Of a stretch of DNA of 64,000 nucleotides, positions 40,518 to 48,626 are shown in pieces. The stretch comes from a virus. A model generated the notes under the pieces. The model ran no database searches and was not told where the DNA came from. It saw only the letters and a list, made by a program, of their open reading frames with translations. Positions within the stretch are counted from its first letter, which is position 1; every line of letters starts with the position of its first letter. The DNA lies in IMG/VR virus record IMGVR_UViG_3300027708_000012, positions 281,370 through 345,369 of that record; one strand, given 5' to 3'. A program made the position numbers and the translations under genes.

Positions 40518-41202
40518 TATTTTCTCCAAGGCTTAGTTTAGCACTTTCTAGTTTAGTTATGTATTTACGCAATTTGTCAATAGATCCTCTAGCTCTGAGT
40601 AGCTTAAAAGCTAGGTTTTCTACACTCTGTTCGCCACCTGTTTCAAGACCTGCTTTGCGTAGACGTTTTAGTTCGTCCATTACACTACGACATTGTTCAA
40701 TATTGTTGCTACGCATAGCAAAGTTAATCTTGCCAGCATAGTTTCGCGCCTTGGCTCGTATATCTTTAGGATCAGTAGTAGGTTCAGTATGCTCGGGCTC
40801 GGTTAACCACTTGTCATCTAGCACACTGTATATTCCTGCACTATGATGCGGCTGGTCAGCAAGTTGTACGTATAGTTCAACTGGAATATTTGAGATTGCC
40901 AAGTTATGTTCGTTATTATATAGATTCTTTTTGGCTGTAAACAATTCATCATTACCGTTAGTTTTACTTACTACTAAATGTAAGTCTATATCACTGTAGT
41001 CGCTATAATTGTAACCAGCACTTGATCCGCTAAGAGTTACGTCTTTTAAATGTAGTATCGGAACATTGAGGTACAGGGCAAAATGACGAGCTATTTTTAA
41101 TAGCTGTAAACGTACATCTTTGCGTAGTTGATTATTATCCCACAGCTTTGGGTTAAGCTCGTGATGATGTGGATTTGGATCAATGAATTCTTGAAAGTTC
41201 AT
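40507..41202 (-). CDS. Nucleotidyltransferase-fold protein with N-terminal tag
   Basis: The 231-residue protein starts MNFQEFIDPN (tag-like). It has LSGSSAGYNYSDYSDIDLHLVV, the G-S-x-x-x-x-x-S-D-x-D-hhh motif of the polymerase-beta-type nucleotidyltransferase superfamily, followed by a helical C-terminal half. It may add a nucleotide to a protein or RNA; T4-like phages carry similar uncharacterised proteins. A weak late octamer (GTTAAATA) ends four bases before the ATG. Confidence 0.7.
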   Translation of the reverse strand: MNFQEFIDPNPHHHELNPKLWDNNQLRKDVRLQLLKIARHFALYLNVPILHLKDVTLSGSSAGYNYSDYSDIDLHLVVSKTNGNDELFTAKKNLYNNEHNLAISNIPVELYVQLADQPHHSAGIYSVLDDKWLTEPEHTEPTTDPKDIRAKARNYAGKINFAMRSNNIEQCRSVMDELKRLRKAGLETGGEQSVENLAFKLLRARGSIDKLRKYITKLESAKLSLGENNED

Positions 41203-41206
41203 TCTG

Positions 41207-41214
41207 TATTTAAC
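41207..41214 (-). promoter_or_regulatory. Late-promoter-like GTTAAATA
   Basis: Four bases before the ATG at 41202 with no ribosome site; weaker match than the others. Confidence 0.4.
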
Positions 41215-41218
41215 AGAA

Positions 41219-41620
41219 TTACAAGCCTAAGAACTTTAATATGTGTGGAAAGTTAACAGCGTTGATCCAGCCAGTGCCTGCGGCAAATGCTAGTCCTACC
41301 ATGGCATACATTGTATACTTGTTTTTAACTTTCTCTAATTCGCCAATTTTGCCAGCTAGTTCGTTGTGCTGTGCAGACTGTTGCTCATTTAGGTGATTGG
41401 CATGCTCATAGTATCTTTCAGCATTGCTACGATACTCATCAGTCATTTTGTTTAACTGTGCTAGTACTGTATCGCGAGTCTGATCTAGACATTCGTGCAT
41501 GTCTTTGACATCGCCCTTGAGATCGTCAATTTTTTCTTCAATTGCATGAATTTTTGTTTCAACTACAGCTACCCGCTCGGGTAACATAGCTATTTGTGCT
41601 ACAGCTTCTTTTGTGGCCAT
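41219..41620 (-). CDS. Coiled-coil protein with C-terminal membrane helix
   Basis: The 133-residue protein is an extended coiled coil (VAVVETKIHAIEEKIDDLKG) with one membrane helix near its C-terminus (YTMYAMVGLAFAAGTGWI). The layout resembles small phage membrane proteins of the DUF1515/hemolysin XhlA kind but no signature is decisive. The leader contains a GCTCG-GAG-CGAGC hairpin. Confidence 0.6.
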   Translation of the reverse strand: MATKEAVAQIAMLPERVAVVETKIHAIEEKIDDLKGDVKDMHECLDQTRDTVLAQLNKMTDEYRSNAERYYEHANHLNEQQSAQHNELAGKIGELEKVKNKYTMYAMVGLAFAAGTGWINAVNFPHILKFLGL

Positions 41621-41727
41621 CTCCGGGCTCTCCAATGTTATAAGTCTTGCGCTCGCTCCGAGCTGGGCCTATTCTATAATTGGTTGTGATTTAAAGTGCC
41701 TAGATAATGATATTTTGCCTACAACTT

Positions 41728-41735
41728 TATTTAGT
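41728..41735 (-). promoter_or_regulatory. T4-type late promoter ACTAAATA
   Basis: It lies 107 bases before the coiled-coil gene in the 41621-41740 gap; weak candidate. Confidence 0.35.
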
Positions 41736-41740
41736 TCAGA

Positions 41741-42130
41741 TTACTTTTTAAAAAACACTATGTTTTTACCAGGATCTTGAGTATTGAACACAGCATACCT
41801 CTGATCCATTAGCTCATCCAATCCGCTGATGTAGGGTACTAGATGAAAATCTTGTTTTAAACAGCCCACGGCATCTCCATCTGATTCGTATAAACTGTCT
41901 CTGTCTGTGGTAAAGTCAAACCGCCAAAGACGGATAAGTTCATCTGTGTCAAATCCTGCCAAGTTACCTTTGGTTTCTACAACTACAGGAGTTTGAGTGT
42001 AAGTAACATTAGCACGAATACCCAGGGTCTGTAAAACAGTTTGAAAGTTTTGTTCTTTCCAACGCTCAATGTCAGTTGTGGGTCTTTTAGTGTGTGTGAT
42101 ATCCACCAGTGTGTACAGTTTATAGTTCAT
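41741..42130 (-). CDS. Conserved phage protein of unknown function
   Basis: The 129-residue protein starts NYKLYTLVDITHTKRPTTDIERWKEQNFQTVLQTLGIRANVTY, which I recall as typical of conserved uncharacterised proteins of T4-like cyanophages. No catalytic motif is visible. Its ATG overlaps the acyl carrier protein stop (ATGA). Confidence 0.6.
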   Translation of the reverse strand: MNYKLYTLVDITHTKRPTTDIERWKEQNFQTVLQTLGIRANVTYTQTPVVVETKGNLAGFDTDELIRLWRFDFTTDRDSLYESDGDAVGCLKQDFHLVPYISGLDELMDQRYAVFNTQDPGKNIVFFKK

Positions 42131-42366
42131 TGCTTCAACAACTTTCGAGTTAAATCAATAACATCCTGTACTGTAGTAATATGTTCGTGACTGTCAGCTG
42201 GATAAACAACATTAAACCTATCTTCCAATACAATCAGCAATTCCAGTGCATCCAGACTTTCAACTCCTAGGTCGTCCTTGAGATGTTTATCTACAGTAAC
42301 TGATTCAGATTTCAATCTTAGCTCGTCGGCTAATATATTGATGACTTGTTGTGTAATATCTTTCAT
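42127..42366 (-). CDS. Acyl carrier protein
   Basis: The 79-residue helical protein has DDLGVESLDALELLIVLEDRFNV, in which the Ser of ESLD is the phosphopantetheine attachment site of the ACP family. It would carry an acyl chain as thioester, after modification by a host AcpS. It overlaps the diiron-type gene upstream (ATGA), so its acyl group may be the substrate of that enzyme. ACPs are unusual in phages. Confidence 0.9.
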   Translation of the reverse strand: MKDITQQVINILADELRLKSESVTVDKHLKDDLGVESLDALELLIVLEDRFNVVYPADSHEHITTVQDVIDLTRKLLKQ

Positions 42367-43142
42367 GTTTTTCTATAATTTAGTAAAAGTGAATCGTCGT
42401 GGTCGTTGGGGTGAAAATCTTTTTTATAATAATCAAAATATCGGTTGGTATTTTCTCTAATCATGCCATTTTTAGCAAACAAAAATTGCCAAGCATCCTT
42501 TACAGTGGACCATTTGAAAAGTTGTCGATCTGCATGTAAAAATTGAATTGTTGTTTTACCAACTGACCACCAATATAATATTGTAGCAAATACCATGACC
42601 CATTGTCTAGTAGTTTCTTTACCACTTATGCTACGCCATAGGTCAAAACACACAGATTTGTGTTCTACTTCTTCTACACTGTGCCAGCGCCATATGTGTT
42701 CAAAATGTGGATGCATGCGTTTCATAAAAGTGCGTTTGCGTAAATTATAACCACCTGTCAATGCTGTAATGTGTTCCAAGCCAACAGTAATTGCTAAATT
42801 AGTTTCTGGGCTAAACTTTTTTTGTAACCAGTTCATTCTGTTGAGGTGTTCCTGTGCAGCCTGTTTGGCTGGTAAGCCTTGTTGTTGTAACCATTCATTA
42901 TATTGTTTATGAGCGTAGCCGTGCCAATTTTCTTGTTTGATAAATTCATTTAGTTGAGATGTTAATTCAGAACTGGTCACAGAATCCCTAAACGGTCTAG
43001 TACTATCAATAAAGTATTTTTCACCTTCAGGGAAGATAGCACTCATGGCATTGAGGAAATGAGTGCGAAATGGGTTATTATCGCACCAGTAGCGTGGCAG
43101 GTCTTGTGACCAATCTTGTTTTAATTGATAGCTTTGGAACAT
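42363..43142 (-). CDS. Predicted metal-dependent hydrolase/diiron protein (COG3687-like)
   Basis: The 259-residue helical protein has RWHSVEEVEHKSVCFDLW, EHITALTGGY and an early PFRTHFLNAMSAIFPEGEKYF, the features of the Metal_hydrol (PF10118, COG3687) family, whose EEVEHK motif suggests a ferritin-like diiron site. Some family members act near lipid metabolism. Its pairing with an ACP suggests an acyl-ACP substrate. The late octamer ends four bases before the ATG. Confidence 0.78.
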   Translation of the reverse strand: MFQSYQLKQDWSQDLPRYWCDNNPFRTHFLNAMSAIFPEGEKYFIDSTRPFRDSVTSSELTSQLNEFIKQENWHGYAHKQYNEWLQQQGLPAKQAAQEHLNRMNWLQKKFSPETNLAITVGLEHITALTGGYNLRKRTFMKRMHPHFEHIWRWHSVEEVEHKSVCFDLWRSISGKETTRQWVMVFATILYWWSVGKTTIQFLHADRQLFKWSTVKDAWQFLFAKNGMIRENTNRYFDYYKKDFHPNDHDDSLLLNYRKT

Positions 43143-43146
43143 ACAA

Positions 43147-43154
43147 TATTTATA
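43147..43154 (-). promoter_or_regulatory. T4-type late promoter TATAAATA
   Basis: Perfect octamer four bases before the ATG at 43142, predicting a leaderless mRNA. Confidence 0.72.
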
Positions 43155-43157
43155 GAT

Positions 43158-43183
43158 AAAAAAAGGACCTTGCGGTCCTTTTT
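43158..43183. terminator. Bidirectional terminator
   Basis: Stem AAAAAGGACC/GGTCCTTTTT with a TTGC loop follows the S8 protease gene on the minus strand and lies just upstream of the late promoter of the next gene. Confidence 0.85.
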
Positions 43184-43197
43184 ATTTATGGAACTGT

Positions 43198-44742
43198 TTA
43201 AGCCCCTGAGTATCCGCCGTGGTATGGATTGTACAAATACTTGTTAGGCGCACCTAATAGTGCTGTACTATTGCTCCATGCATTAGTACTATTATTTGGA
43301 TTATACACTTGACTAGTTTTAGCCTGTGTTGTAATCCAAGTTTTAACTTGTGTAGGTGTTGCTGTGGGGTTGCCTTGCAAGTATAAAGCAGCTACGCCAG
43401 TAACTTGCGGAGTTGCCATACTAGTACCGGCAATTTTGCAAGCCTTGAATGTTGTTTGTTGTTGTGTGCCAAACACATACTGGAATGGACTAAAACTACT
43501 TTGATTGCTAGTACTACTTGTAATGTCAGTGCCTGGACTGATAATATTGCAACCTGGACCGCGCTCGCTGTAGTAGGCCAGTTGCTCTAAGTAACTACTT
43601 CCATTTTTAACAGTTGCACTATCGCTAGCACTTACACGGATTGTACCACTAGGACTTCCGCCTCTATGATAATATATAGGAGTGTTGGCTGGAGCAATAG
43701 CACCTGAAAAACTATGTGTATAATAGTTGTTGTAATCTGCGCCACCACTCACATCAATTTTATGACCATAGTTGCCAGCTGCTGCTATGTAGACAATACC
43801 AGCTGTTTGACCTTGAGCAATGCGTGTTTCAGTTGCTGGATCGCTAATGCAATGTTCAAACCCTACCATTCCTTTGCTGGGCAAATACTGTGTACCGCTA
43901 GCGTAATTGGTAGTTGTGCCTTCATAAACAATCTTATTGATAGTTTTTTGATTTGGACGATTTGCATTATCGCTGTAATACCAAACATATCCCCAACTCA
44001 TGTTAACAATAGTTGGACGATGATTGCCTGTGGCTATTTTTCTTAAATGCCAAGCACGGAGAATATCAAATGCTGCATAAGTATCAAAACTCTTAGTACC
44101 ACCTGGTGAATTGTCAAATATGCGCAGACTATAGATGTAAGCACCTTTTGCGGCACCGTAGGTTGTGCCAGCGGCTATGCCAGCCACATGTGTACCATGT
44201 TCGCCTTCACCGTAATTGCTGTAATCATAGTAACCAACTGGCATAGTGCCCGATAGTCCAGCTTCTGTGTACCAATTGATTTCTTTTAGTCTTGAACCAA
44301 ACTCTGGATGTCCTGATTGCACACCATCATCCATGATAACAATGTCAACACCAGTACCGTCACGAGAGGCTGCATAAGTTGTGCCCACTGTGCTTTCAGT
44401 AGTGTTAAGTGTTGCTCGGCGCAAGCCCCAATTTACATTATACAAGTCTGGATTAGTAGCACGACGGGAAAAATTGCCAGCTGTGTTATTATAAGCACGG
44501 GGAGTTTCTGTTACATCTGATACAGTATGTGGACGAGCAGCACTGGCAGGTAATTTATAGTGTATGTGTGCCACACGAGGATCAGTTGCTAGTTTGGCAG
44601 CTTCCTCGTCGGTCAACATGTAATGGTAAGTAAGTTCGTTTAAAGGAACTAGATCTGCAATTTCAGTGCCATTGGCCACTAGTTCAGCATGCAAACTATC
44701 TATATCTGCTTCGCTATGTGCGACAATGACACATTCTTTCAT
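43198..44742 (-). CDS. Subtilisin-like (S8) serine protease
   Basis: The 514-residue protein has the full catalytic set: Asp in IVIMDDGVQSGHPEF, His in GEHGTHVAGI, the oxyanion Asn in YIAAAGNYGH and Ser in AGTSMATPQVTG. An N-terminal inhibitor-like region (about 1-75) precedes the catalytic domain. No signal peptide is seen. S8-type proteins occur among virion proteins of some T4-like phages, where they may process tail proteins or act on the cell surface. Its ATG overlaps the stop of the small gene upstream. Confidence 0.93.
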   Translation of the reverse strand: MKECVIVAHSEADIDSLHAELVANGTEIADLVPLNELTYHYMLTDEEAAKLATDPRVAHIHYKLPASAARPHTVSDVTETPRAYNNTAGNFSRRATNPDLYNVNWGLRRATLNTTESTVGTTYAASRDGTGVDIVIMDDGVQSGHPEFGSRLKEINWYTEAGLSGTMPVGYYDYSNYGEGEHGTHVAGIAAGTTYGAAKGAYIYSLRIFDNSPGGTKSFDTYAAFDILRAWHLRKIATGNHRPTIVNMSWGYVWYYSDNANRPNQKTINKIVYEGTTTNYASGTQYLPSKGMVGFEHCISDPATETRIAQGQTAGIVYIAAAGNYGHKIDVSGGADYNNYYTHSFSGAIAPANTPIYYHRGGSPSGTIRVSASDSATVKNGSSYLEQLAYYSERGPGCNIISPGTDITSSTSNQSSFSPFQYVFGTQQQTTFKACKIAGTSMATPQVTGVAALYLQGNPTATPTQVKTWITTQAKTSQVYNPNNSTNAWSNSTALLGAPNKYLYNPYHGGYSGA

Positions 44743-44936
44743 TATTTTTTTCCGTGGCGTGCTTCTACTTTAGCCTGTGTTTCTGCACTCATGGGTTTTA
44801 CTTTGACAAGCTGTTTGCCTTCCAAACCCATTTCTGATCGGATAGCTGCAGATTTTTCTTTCATTGAGTCTATTTTGGCCTGAGCGTTAGCACGGACCAG
44901 TGTAACTTTGCTTGGTGAAAATTGTGTGTTAGCCAT
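44742..44936 (-). CDS. Small basic protein
   Basis: The 64-residue Lys/Ala-rich protein starts MANTQFSPSKVTLVRANAQAK and is helical. AAGGA precedes the ATG at 44936. It links the paralogue array to the protease gene (TAATG junction). Function unknown. Confidence 0.65.
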   Translation of the reverse strand: MANTQFSPSKVTLVRANAQAKIDSMKEKSAAIRSEMGLEGKQLVKVKPMSAETQAKVEARHGKK

Positions 44937-44946
44937 TATTTTTCCT

Positions 44947-45735
44947 TTATAAGCTATTTGGATTAGCAAGACTCCAACCTGGGTCTCCTGCTAGTGGGCC
45001 TGGAAGGAATCCCCAACCTAAGTCTTGGCATTCCGCTATACTCCAGCCGTCGCCGTTGCCGCCCCAACCGCCTAGAGCTTCCATAGCATCGTATAATGCA
45101 CTGGCCAAGTCTGTTGGAATAGAATTCTCGTCAGCATCGTGTCCTTGTTCTGGCTCATCATAACCTTGCTCGTCATAGTCGCTAGTAGTGAGTTCATCGC
45201 TGATGGCAAATACAAAGTTACCAAAGTTATTTGTATAAGCCTCATGATCATAGTATGTTGGTGCTCCAAGATAGTACACTTCAGCTACTTTTTGTATAGC
45301 ACGAACTATGTATGAATAAAAACTATCTGCATCGTTGAATCCAGCACGGATAATATTTCCGCCAGTCACAGGCTCGCCGTCTTGAAACCAATCAACAGTT
45401 ACGCTGCTTGTTGTAGCGGCCACAACAGTAAACTCACCGTTGTATCGATAATAGTCCATGTCGTAAACATAGATAGTATCGCCAACTGCATAAGGAGCTT
45501 GAGCTTGTTCAGCAAACTCATAAGTTACTTGTCGACCATCAGCTGTACCGCCTGTGACTGCAATATTATCTTGATCGAAATAATAGTTATTAGAATATAA
45601 ATTATAATAGATACTAAAAGTAAAAAACTTTAATTTTCTAGTACCAAACAAACTGCTTGGTGCGGCTCGTTGTGTGTTAACAGCAACTTCTCTTGCGTTG
45701 CTGGGATTGTATAAATTACCTGCGTATTGTGGCAT
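44947..45735 (-). CDS. Paralogue array member 5 (virion-type protein)
   Basis: The 262-residue protein starts MPQYAGNLYNPSNAREVAVNTQRAAPS and has SLFGTRKLKFFTFSIYY, the family motif (Y-x-G-N/D-x-I ... R-R-x-x-x-x-S-x-F-G-T-R-K). A beta-rich insert (about 60-150) and an acidic Tyr/Gly-rich C-terminal half are specific to it. No known domain. It is the most divergent of the five and lacks its own terminator, running on to the small basic gene. Confidence 0.6.
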   Translation of the reverse strand: MPQYAGNLYNPSNAREVAVNTQRAAPSSLFGTRKLKFFTFSIYYNLYSNNYYFDQDNIAVTGGTADGRQVTYEFAEQAQAPYAVGDTIYVYDMDYYRYNGEFTVVAATTSSVTVDWFQDGEPVTGGNIIRAGFNDADSFYSYIVRAIQKVAEVYYLGAPTYYDHEAYTNNFGNFVFAISDELTTSDYDEQGYDEPEQGHDADENSIPTDLASALYDAMEALGGWGGNGDGWSIAECQDLGWGFLPGPLAGDPGWSLANPNSL

Positions 45736-45744
45736 GATTGATCC

Positions 45745-46629
45745 TTAAAAAGTTAAACCAAAACTAGGGTTTAGTCGCCATATGTATAGGCTGCTAGTAG
45801 AAAGTTCATTGTCTGTTAATACTTTTGCCACAGCTTGTACAAAGTTATACGGATAGTTACAGCTTTGAATTCTGCCGTCGCCGCAATAGCATAATGAATC
45901 TCCAGCTACACCCGAAAAGTCAACATCACCAAAGAATCCGTTACCTTCTGGAAGGAATGGTTCAGCATCATCTGCTACGGCAAATGTAAAACAGTCATAA
46001 CCAAGATCAACATACACATAACCGATTGAGGTACCGCCATCATACACTGTGGTAGTAGCTGTGCTGTTAAACTTCACATAAGTTGTTGTACATTCTGTAA
46101 CAAAGTGTTGGTCATAAAGATTGCAATTGTAACCATTTCCAACATCGGCCACACGCACTGGATCACCAACATTGAATGGCGGCGTTGGTTGTTCTACAAA
46201 TTCTAGTTTGGCAATGGTGCCGTCGCCTGTAGCTCTAGAAACATATATATTCTCACTAAAATATGTTGGCTTAAAAGCATACCAAGGACTTGCTTGATTC
46301 AATGGGCTGGTTGCTGAGTTTTGTGGTTCGCCCACATAGAACAATTCTGCTCCTCCGCCACCGCCTCCGCGGATATCGCCGTTGCCTTCTGTAGGAGCAT
46401 CAATACCCCCTATCATACCACCTTGCTGAATAGCACGAACCATTTGATAGTACAAACTGTTGCTGTCTTGCCAGTTAGCGGCAAGGCCGTAGTCTTGTTC
46501 TATATGTAAACTGTAAAATGCTAGTTTTCTTGTACCGAAGTTTGAACTTGCGGCTGTTCTGCGGTAGTTAAGGGCGGTTATGTTGTTACTGCTACCTTGT
46601 GTGATTTGATCACCTGCATATTTTGGCAT
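45745..46629 (-). CDS. Paralogue array member 4 (virion-type protein)
   Basis: The 294-residue protein starts MPKYAGDQITQGSSNNITALNYRRTAASSNFGTRKLAFYSL. It shares the N-terminal half with members 1-3, including a Y-x-M-V-R-A-I-Q segment, and carries a beta-rich insert with GDPVRVADVGNGYNCNLYDQHFVTE, parallel to the insert of member 5. The ATG at 46629 follows GGGAG. A late octamer lies 25 bases upstream. Confidence 0.6.
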   Translation of the reverse strand: MPKYAGDQITQGSSNNITALNYRRTAASSNFGTRKLAFYSLHIEQDYGLAANWQDSNSLYYQMVRAIQQGGMIGGIDAPTEGNGDIRGGGGGGAELFYVGEPQNSATSPLNQASPWYAFKPTYFSENIYVSRATGDGTIAKLEFVEQPTPPFNVGDPVRVADVGNGYNCNLYDQHFVTECTTTYVKFNSTATTTVYDGGTSIGYVYVDLGYDCFTFAVADDAEPFLPEGNGFFGDVDFSGVAGDSLCYCGDGRIQSCNYPYNFVQAVAKVLTDNELSTSSLYIWRLNPSFGLTF

Positions 46630-46654
46630 TAATTTCTCCCGAATGCGTTTCAAG

Positions 46655-46662
46655 TATTTATG
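46655..46662 (-). promoter_or_regulatory. T4-type late promoter CATAAATA
   Basis: Located between the terminator of member 3 and the start of member 4. Confidence 0.68.
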
Positions 46663-46674
46663 TGTTCCAGTCAA

Positions 46675-46698
46675 CAAAAAAGGATCCTCAGATCCTTT
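46675..46698 (-). terminator. Terminator of array member 3
   Basis: Minus-strand AAAGGATC-TGA-GGATCC stem then TTTTTTGTTG. Confidence 0.8.
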
Positions 46699-46718
46699 AG
46701 TGTTCAGTCCCGTAAGGA

Positions 46719-47276
46719 TTAAGAATTGTAAAATGCTTTCAAGTTTGGATCTGGGTTGATGGGTGAATTCTCAACATATTCAAACTTGGTGTAGTACTCT
46801 TGGTAGTCAGAATCAGTAGTCCAACCATAGTCGCCGCTGACTGCTGGATTTTCTCCCAAGCCGCCCAGCAAGTACACTTCTTGCACACTAATGTCATCAC
46901 CATCCACACCAGCTAGAGCTTCTCTTAGAGCATCTTGTAGTGTGGTGGCTTTGGCATTGTAGCCGCTGCCTGGATTGCTTTCGTCCAACGCAAGATTGTT
47001 GCCGTCGTTGAATGTGTCTTCAAACACGCCCACTGTGATACGACCATGATTGTAACCCACATGTGGAGCACCAATGATGGCAATTTCAGCACGAGTTTGA
47101 ATGGTGTCGATCACTGTGTTCAGTGTTGACATAACAATATCGCTAGAGTTTGACTGGGCACTGAAGCGAATTTGTCCAATGTTGAACCATACTACTTTGC
47201 GTGAGCCAAAACGGCTGTATGGCACTTGTTGTGTGCGGTAATTGGCCGCTACACTTGTTCCGATTAATGATGGCAT
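46719..47276 (-). CDS. Paralogue array member 3 (virion-type protein)
   Basis: The 185-residue protein starts MPSLIGTSVAANYRTQQVPYSRFGSRKVVWFNI and continues with EIAIIGAPHVGYNHGRITVGVFEDTFNDGNN, which aligns with EVVIIGSPSDGAFMIGVYADTMNDGN of member 2. It is a single-gene unit with its own late promoter and terminator. No known domain; presumed virion component from promoter class and neighbours. Confidence 0.62.
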   Translation of the reverse strand: MPSLIGTSVAANYRTQQVPYSRFGSRKVVWFNIGQIRFSAQSNSSDIVMSTLNTVIDTIQTRAEIAIIGAPHVGYNHGRITVGVFEDTFNDGNNLALDESNPGSGYNAKATTLQDALREALAGVDGDDISVQEVYLLGGLGENPAVSGDYGWTTDSDYQEYYTKFEYVENSPINPDPNLKAFYNS

Positions 47277-47306
47277 AATAATCTCCTGTATATGCTGTTT
47301 ATATAG

Positions 47307-47314
47307 TATTTAGT
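47307..47314 (-). promoter_or_regulatory. T4-type late promoter ACTAAATA
   Basis: Thirty bases before member 3, directly after the terminator of member 2. Confidence 0.6.
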
Positions 47315-47323
47315 TCAGCCAAC

Positions 47324-47348
47324 AAAAAAGGATCCTAAGATCCTTTTT
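47324..47348 (-). terminator. Terminator of array member 2
   Basis: AAAAAGGATC-TTA-GGATCC stem then TTTTTTGTTGGCTG, nearly identical to the terminator of member 3. Confidence 0.85.
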
Positions 47349-47364
47349 GTAGAAGCTATACTGA

Positions 47365-47889
47365 TTAATCAGTGAATAGTTCGTTTTCGTATGAGCTTTC
47401 GCCTTGATAGCTATAAGAACCATCAATTTGAATACTTTGTGGGTTAACATAGTTGATAGCACGGTTCCACTCAGCAAATCCGTTGCCGTATAATACAGCA
47501 AGATCTACGTCAGCATTGTCAACACCTAAACTGGCGTTTACTGATTGACCTAATGTACGAGCAAACGCATTTGCATATGCATAATCTTCGTCACGATTTG
47601 GATCGCTGATGTTACCGTCATTCATTGTGTCAGCATAAACACCAATCATAAATGCGCCATCACTTGGGCTACCAATAATTACTACTTCTGCTTGAGCTTG
47701 GATACCACGAACTGCCTTGGCAAAATTGCTGTTTGGCGCATTAGCGTTGAGTGCAAGATCAACACCGTTAACGTGTACTTTCAAGAATTGGATTTGTCTT
47801 GTAGCTAGGCGTGTTGTTGGTGCAACACGTAGATAGTTAGCTACCACTGTTGGATTGTTTGCGATTTGATCGCCGTTGTATTGTCCCAT
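47365..47889 (-). CDS. Paralogue array member 2 (virion-type protein)
   Basis: The 174-residue protein starts MGQYNGDQIANNPTVVANYLRVAPTTRLATRQIQFLKV and is the shortest and cleanest copy of the family core (N-terminal motif, a Val/Ile-rich beta region EVVIIGSPSDG, YADTMNDGN, and a C-terminal helix/strand segment). TAGGAGAA precedes the ATG. It has its own late promoter, a leader hairpin and a terminator. Confidence 0.65.
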   Translation of the reverse strand: MGQYNGDQIANNPTVVANYLRVAPTTRLATRQIQFLKVHVNGVDLALNANAPNSNFAKAVRGIQAQAEVVIIGSPSDGAFMIGVYADTMNDGNISDPNRDEDYAYANAFARTLGQSVNASLGVDNADVDLAVLYGNGFAEWNRAINYVNPQSIQIDGSYSYQGESSYENELFTD

Positions 47890-47903
47890 ATTGTTCTCCT
47901 AAT

Positions 47904-47920
47904 AGGTAATCACGCTCTGT
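47904..47920 (-). promoter_or_regulatory. Leader hairpin with AGAGC loop, member 2
   Basis: AATCAC-AGAGC-GTGATT in the 5' leader between late promoter and ribosome site. Member 1 has the same loop on a stem with different outer pairs. Confidence 0.6.
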
Positions 47921-47933
47921 GATTGTTGTATTG

Positions 47934-47941
47934 TATTTATA
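47934..47941 (-). promoter_or_regulatory. T4-type late promoter TATAAATA
   Basis: Perfect octamer at the far end of the member 2 leader, next to the terminator of member 1. Confidence 0.75.
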
Positions 47942-47950
47942 CCAGCCAAC

Positions 47951-47972
47951 AAAAAAGGGCTACAAGAGCCCT
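47951..47972 (-). terminator. Terminator of array member 1
   Basis: AGGGCT/AGCCCT stem then TTTTTTGTTGGCTGG. Confidence 0.85.
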
Positions 47973-47997
47973 AGTTTGCTTCCCATCCCTTTGAGAA

Positions 47998-48576
47998 TTA
48001 ATACTCGTAACCTGGTTGTACAAGTGCTGTACCAATTGGGAATGTTGGCTGTACTGTAACACCGCTATCACCAGTTGCATCGATAACTGCCTGTTGAATT
48101 GTACGGGCATTGCCATTGGCCATGCTAGCGTGTTGCTCATCAGCGTTCATGCTGCCTGCTGTGTCAACATAGATACCTACGATAAACTTGGCTTTTTGGT
48201 TGGTACCAGCTGAGCCTGTAAAAGCAACTTTACCAACAAAGCAAACTTCAGCTGCCAATTGAACGCCGCTTACTGCTTTGTAAATTGCACTGTTTGTTTT
48301 GAAGATTTCACTTTCTGGAATTACAACATTGCCAGAAGCATCCATGATTTCGTATGTTTCACCAGTTCCGCCTGTATTGTTGTTATCGCTAACATCAACA
48401 TAGCCTTCTGCGGTGTTTGTATTTGTTGATAGGTTCTCAACAGCTAAGAAAGCAATTTGGCGTGTGCCAAAATTGCTGAATGGGCTCATTGCACGACGAT
48501 AGTTGGCTGCAACACCTGTAGCTGCTGTGCCGCCGTCTCCGGCTTGTCCGATTAAATTACCTGAATACTGTGCCAT
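47998..48576 (-). CDS. Paralogue array member 1 (virion-type protein)
   Basis: The 192-residue protein starts MAQYSGNLIGQAGDGGTAATGVAANYRRAMSPFSNFGTRQIAFLAVENL, the fullest form of the family motif, then SAIYKAVSGVQLAAEVCFVGK and FIVGIYVDTAGSMNADEQ. GAGGAG precedes the ATG. It is a monocistronic late unit. No function is recognised; abundance-type signals (strong ribosome site, own promoter and terminator) suggest a structural protein. Confidence 0.65.
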   Translation of the reverse strand: MAQYSGNLIGQAGDGGTAATGVAANYRRAMSPFSNFGTRQIAFLAVENLSTNTNTAEGYVDVSDNNNTGGTGETYEIMDASGNVVIPESEIFKTNSAIYKAVSGVQLAAEVCFVGKVAFTGSAGTNQKAKFIVGIYVDTAGSMNADEQHASMANGNARTIQQAVIDATGDSGVTVQPTFPIGTALVQPGYEY

Positions 48577-48600
48577 AATTGTTCTCCTCTATATGGTATC

Positions 48601-48617
48601 AACCACGCTCTGTGGTC
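48601..48617 (-). promoter_or_regulatory. Leader hairpin with AGAGC loop, member 1
   Basis: ACCAC-AGAGC-GTGGT in the 5' leader; compare AATCAC-AGAGC-GTGATT in member 2. Outer pairs differ yet pairing is kept. Confidence 0.6.
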
Positions 48618-48626
48618 TTGGTAATG

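Noticed and set aside
43183-43190. Extra late octamer CATAAATA in the terminator of the protease gene
   Set aside because: A perfect octamer lies 36 bases closer to the diiron gene start; this copy is part of the U-rich terminator flank and is probably chance.
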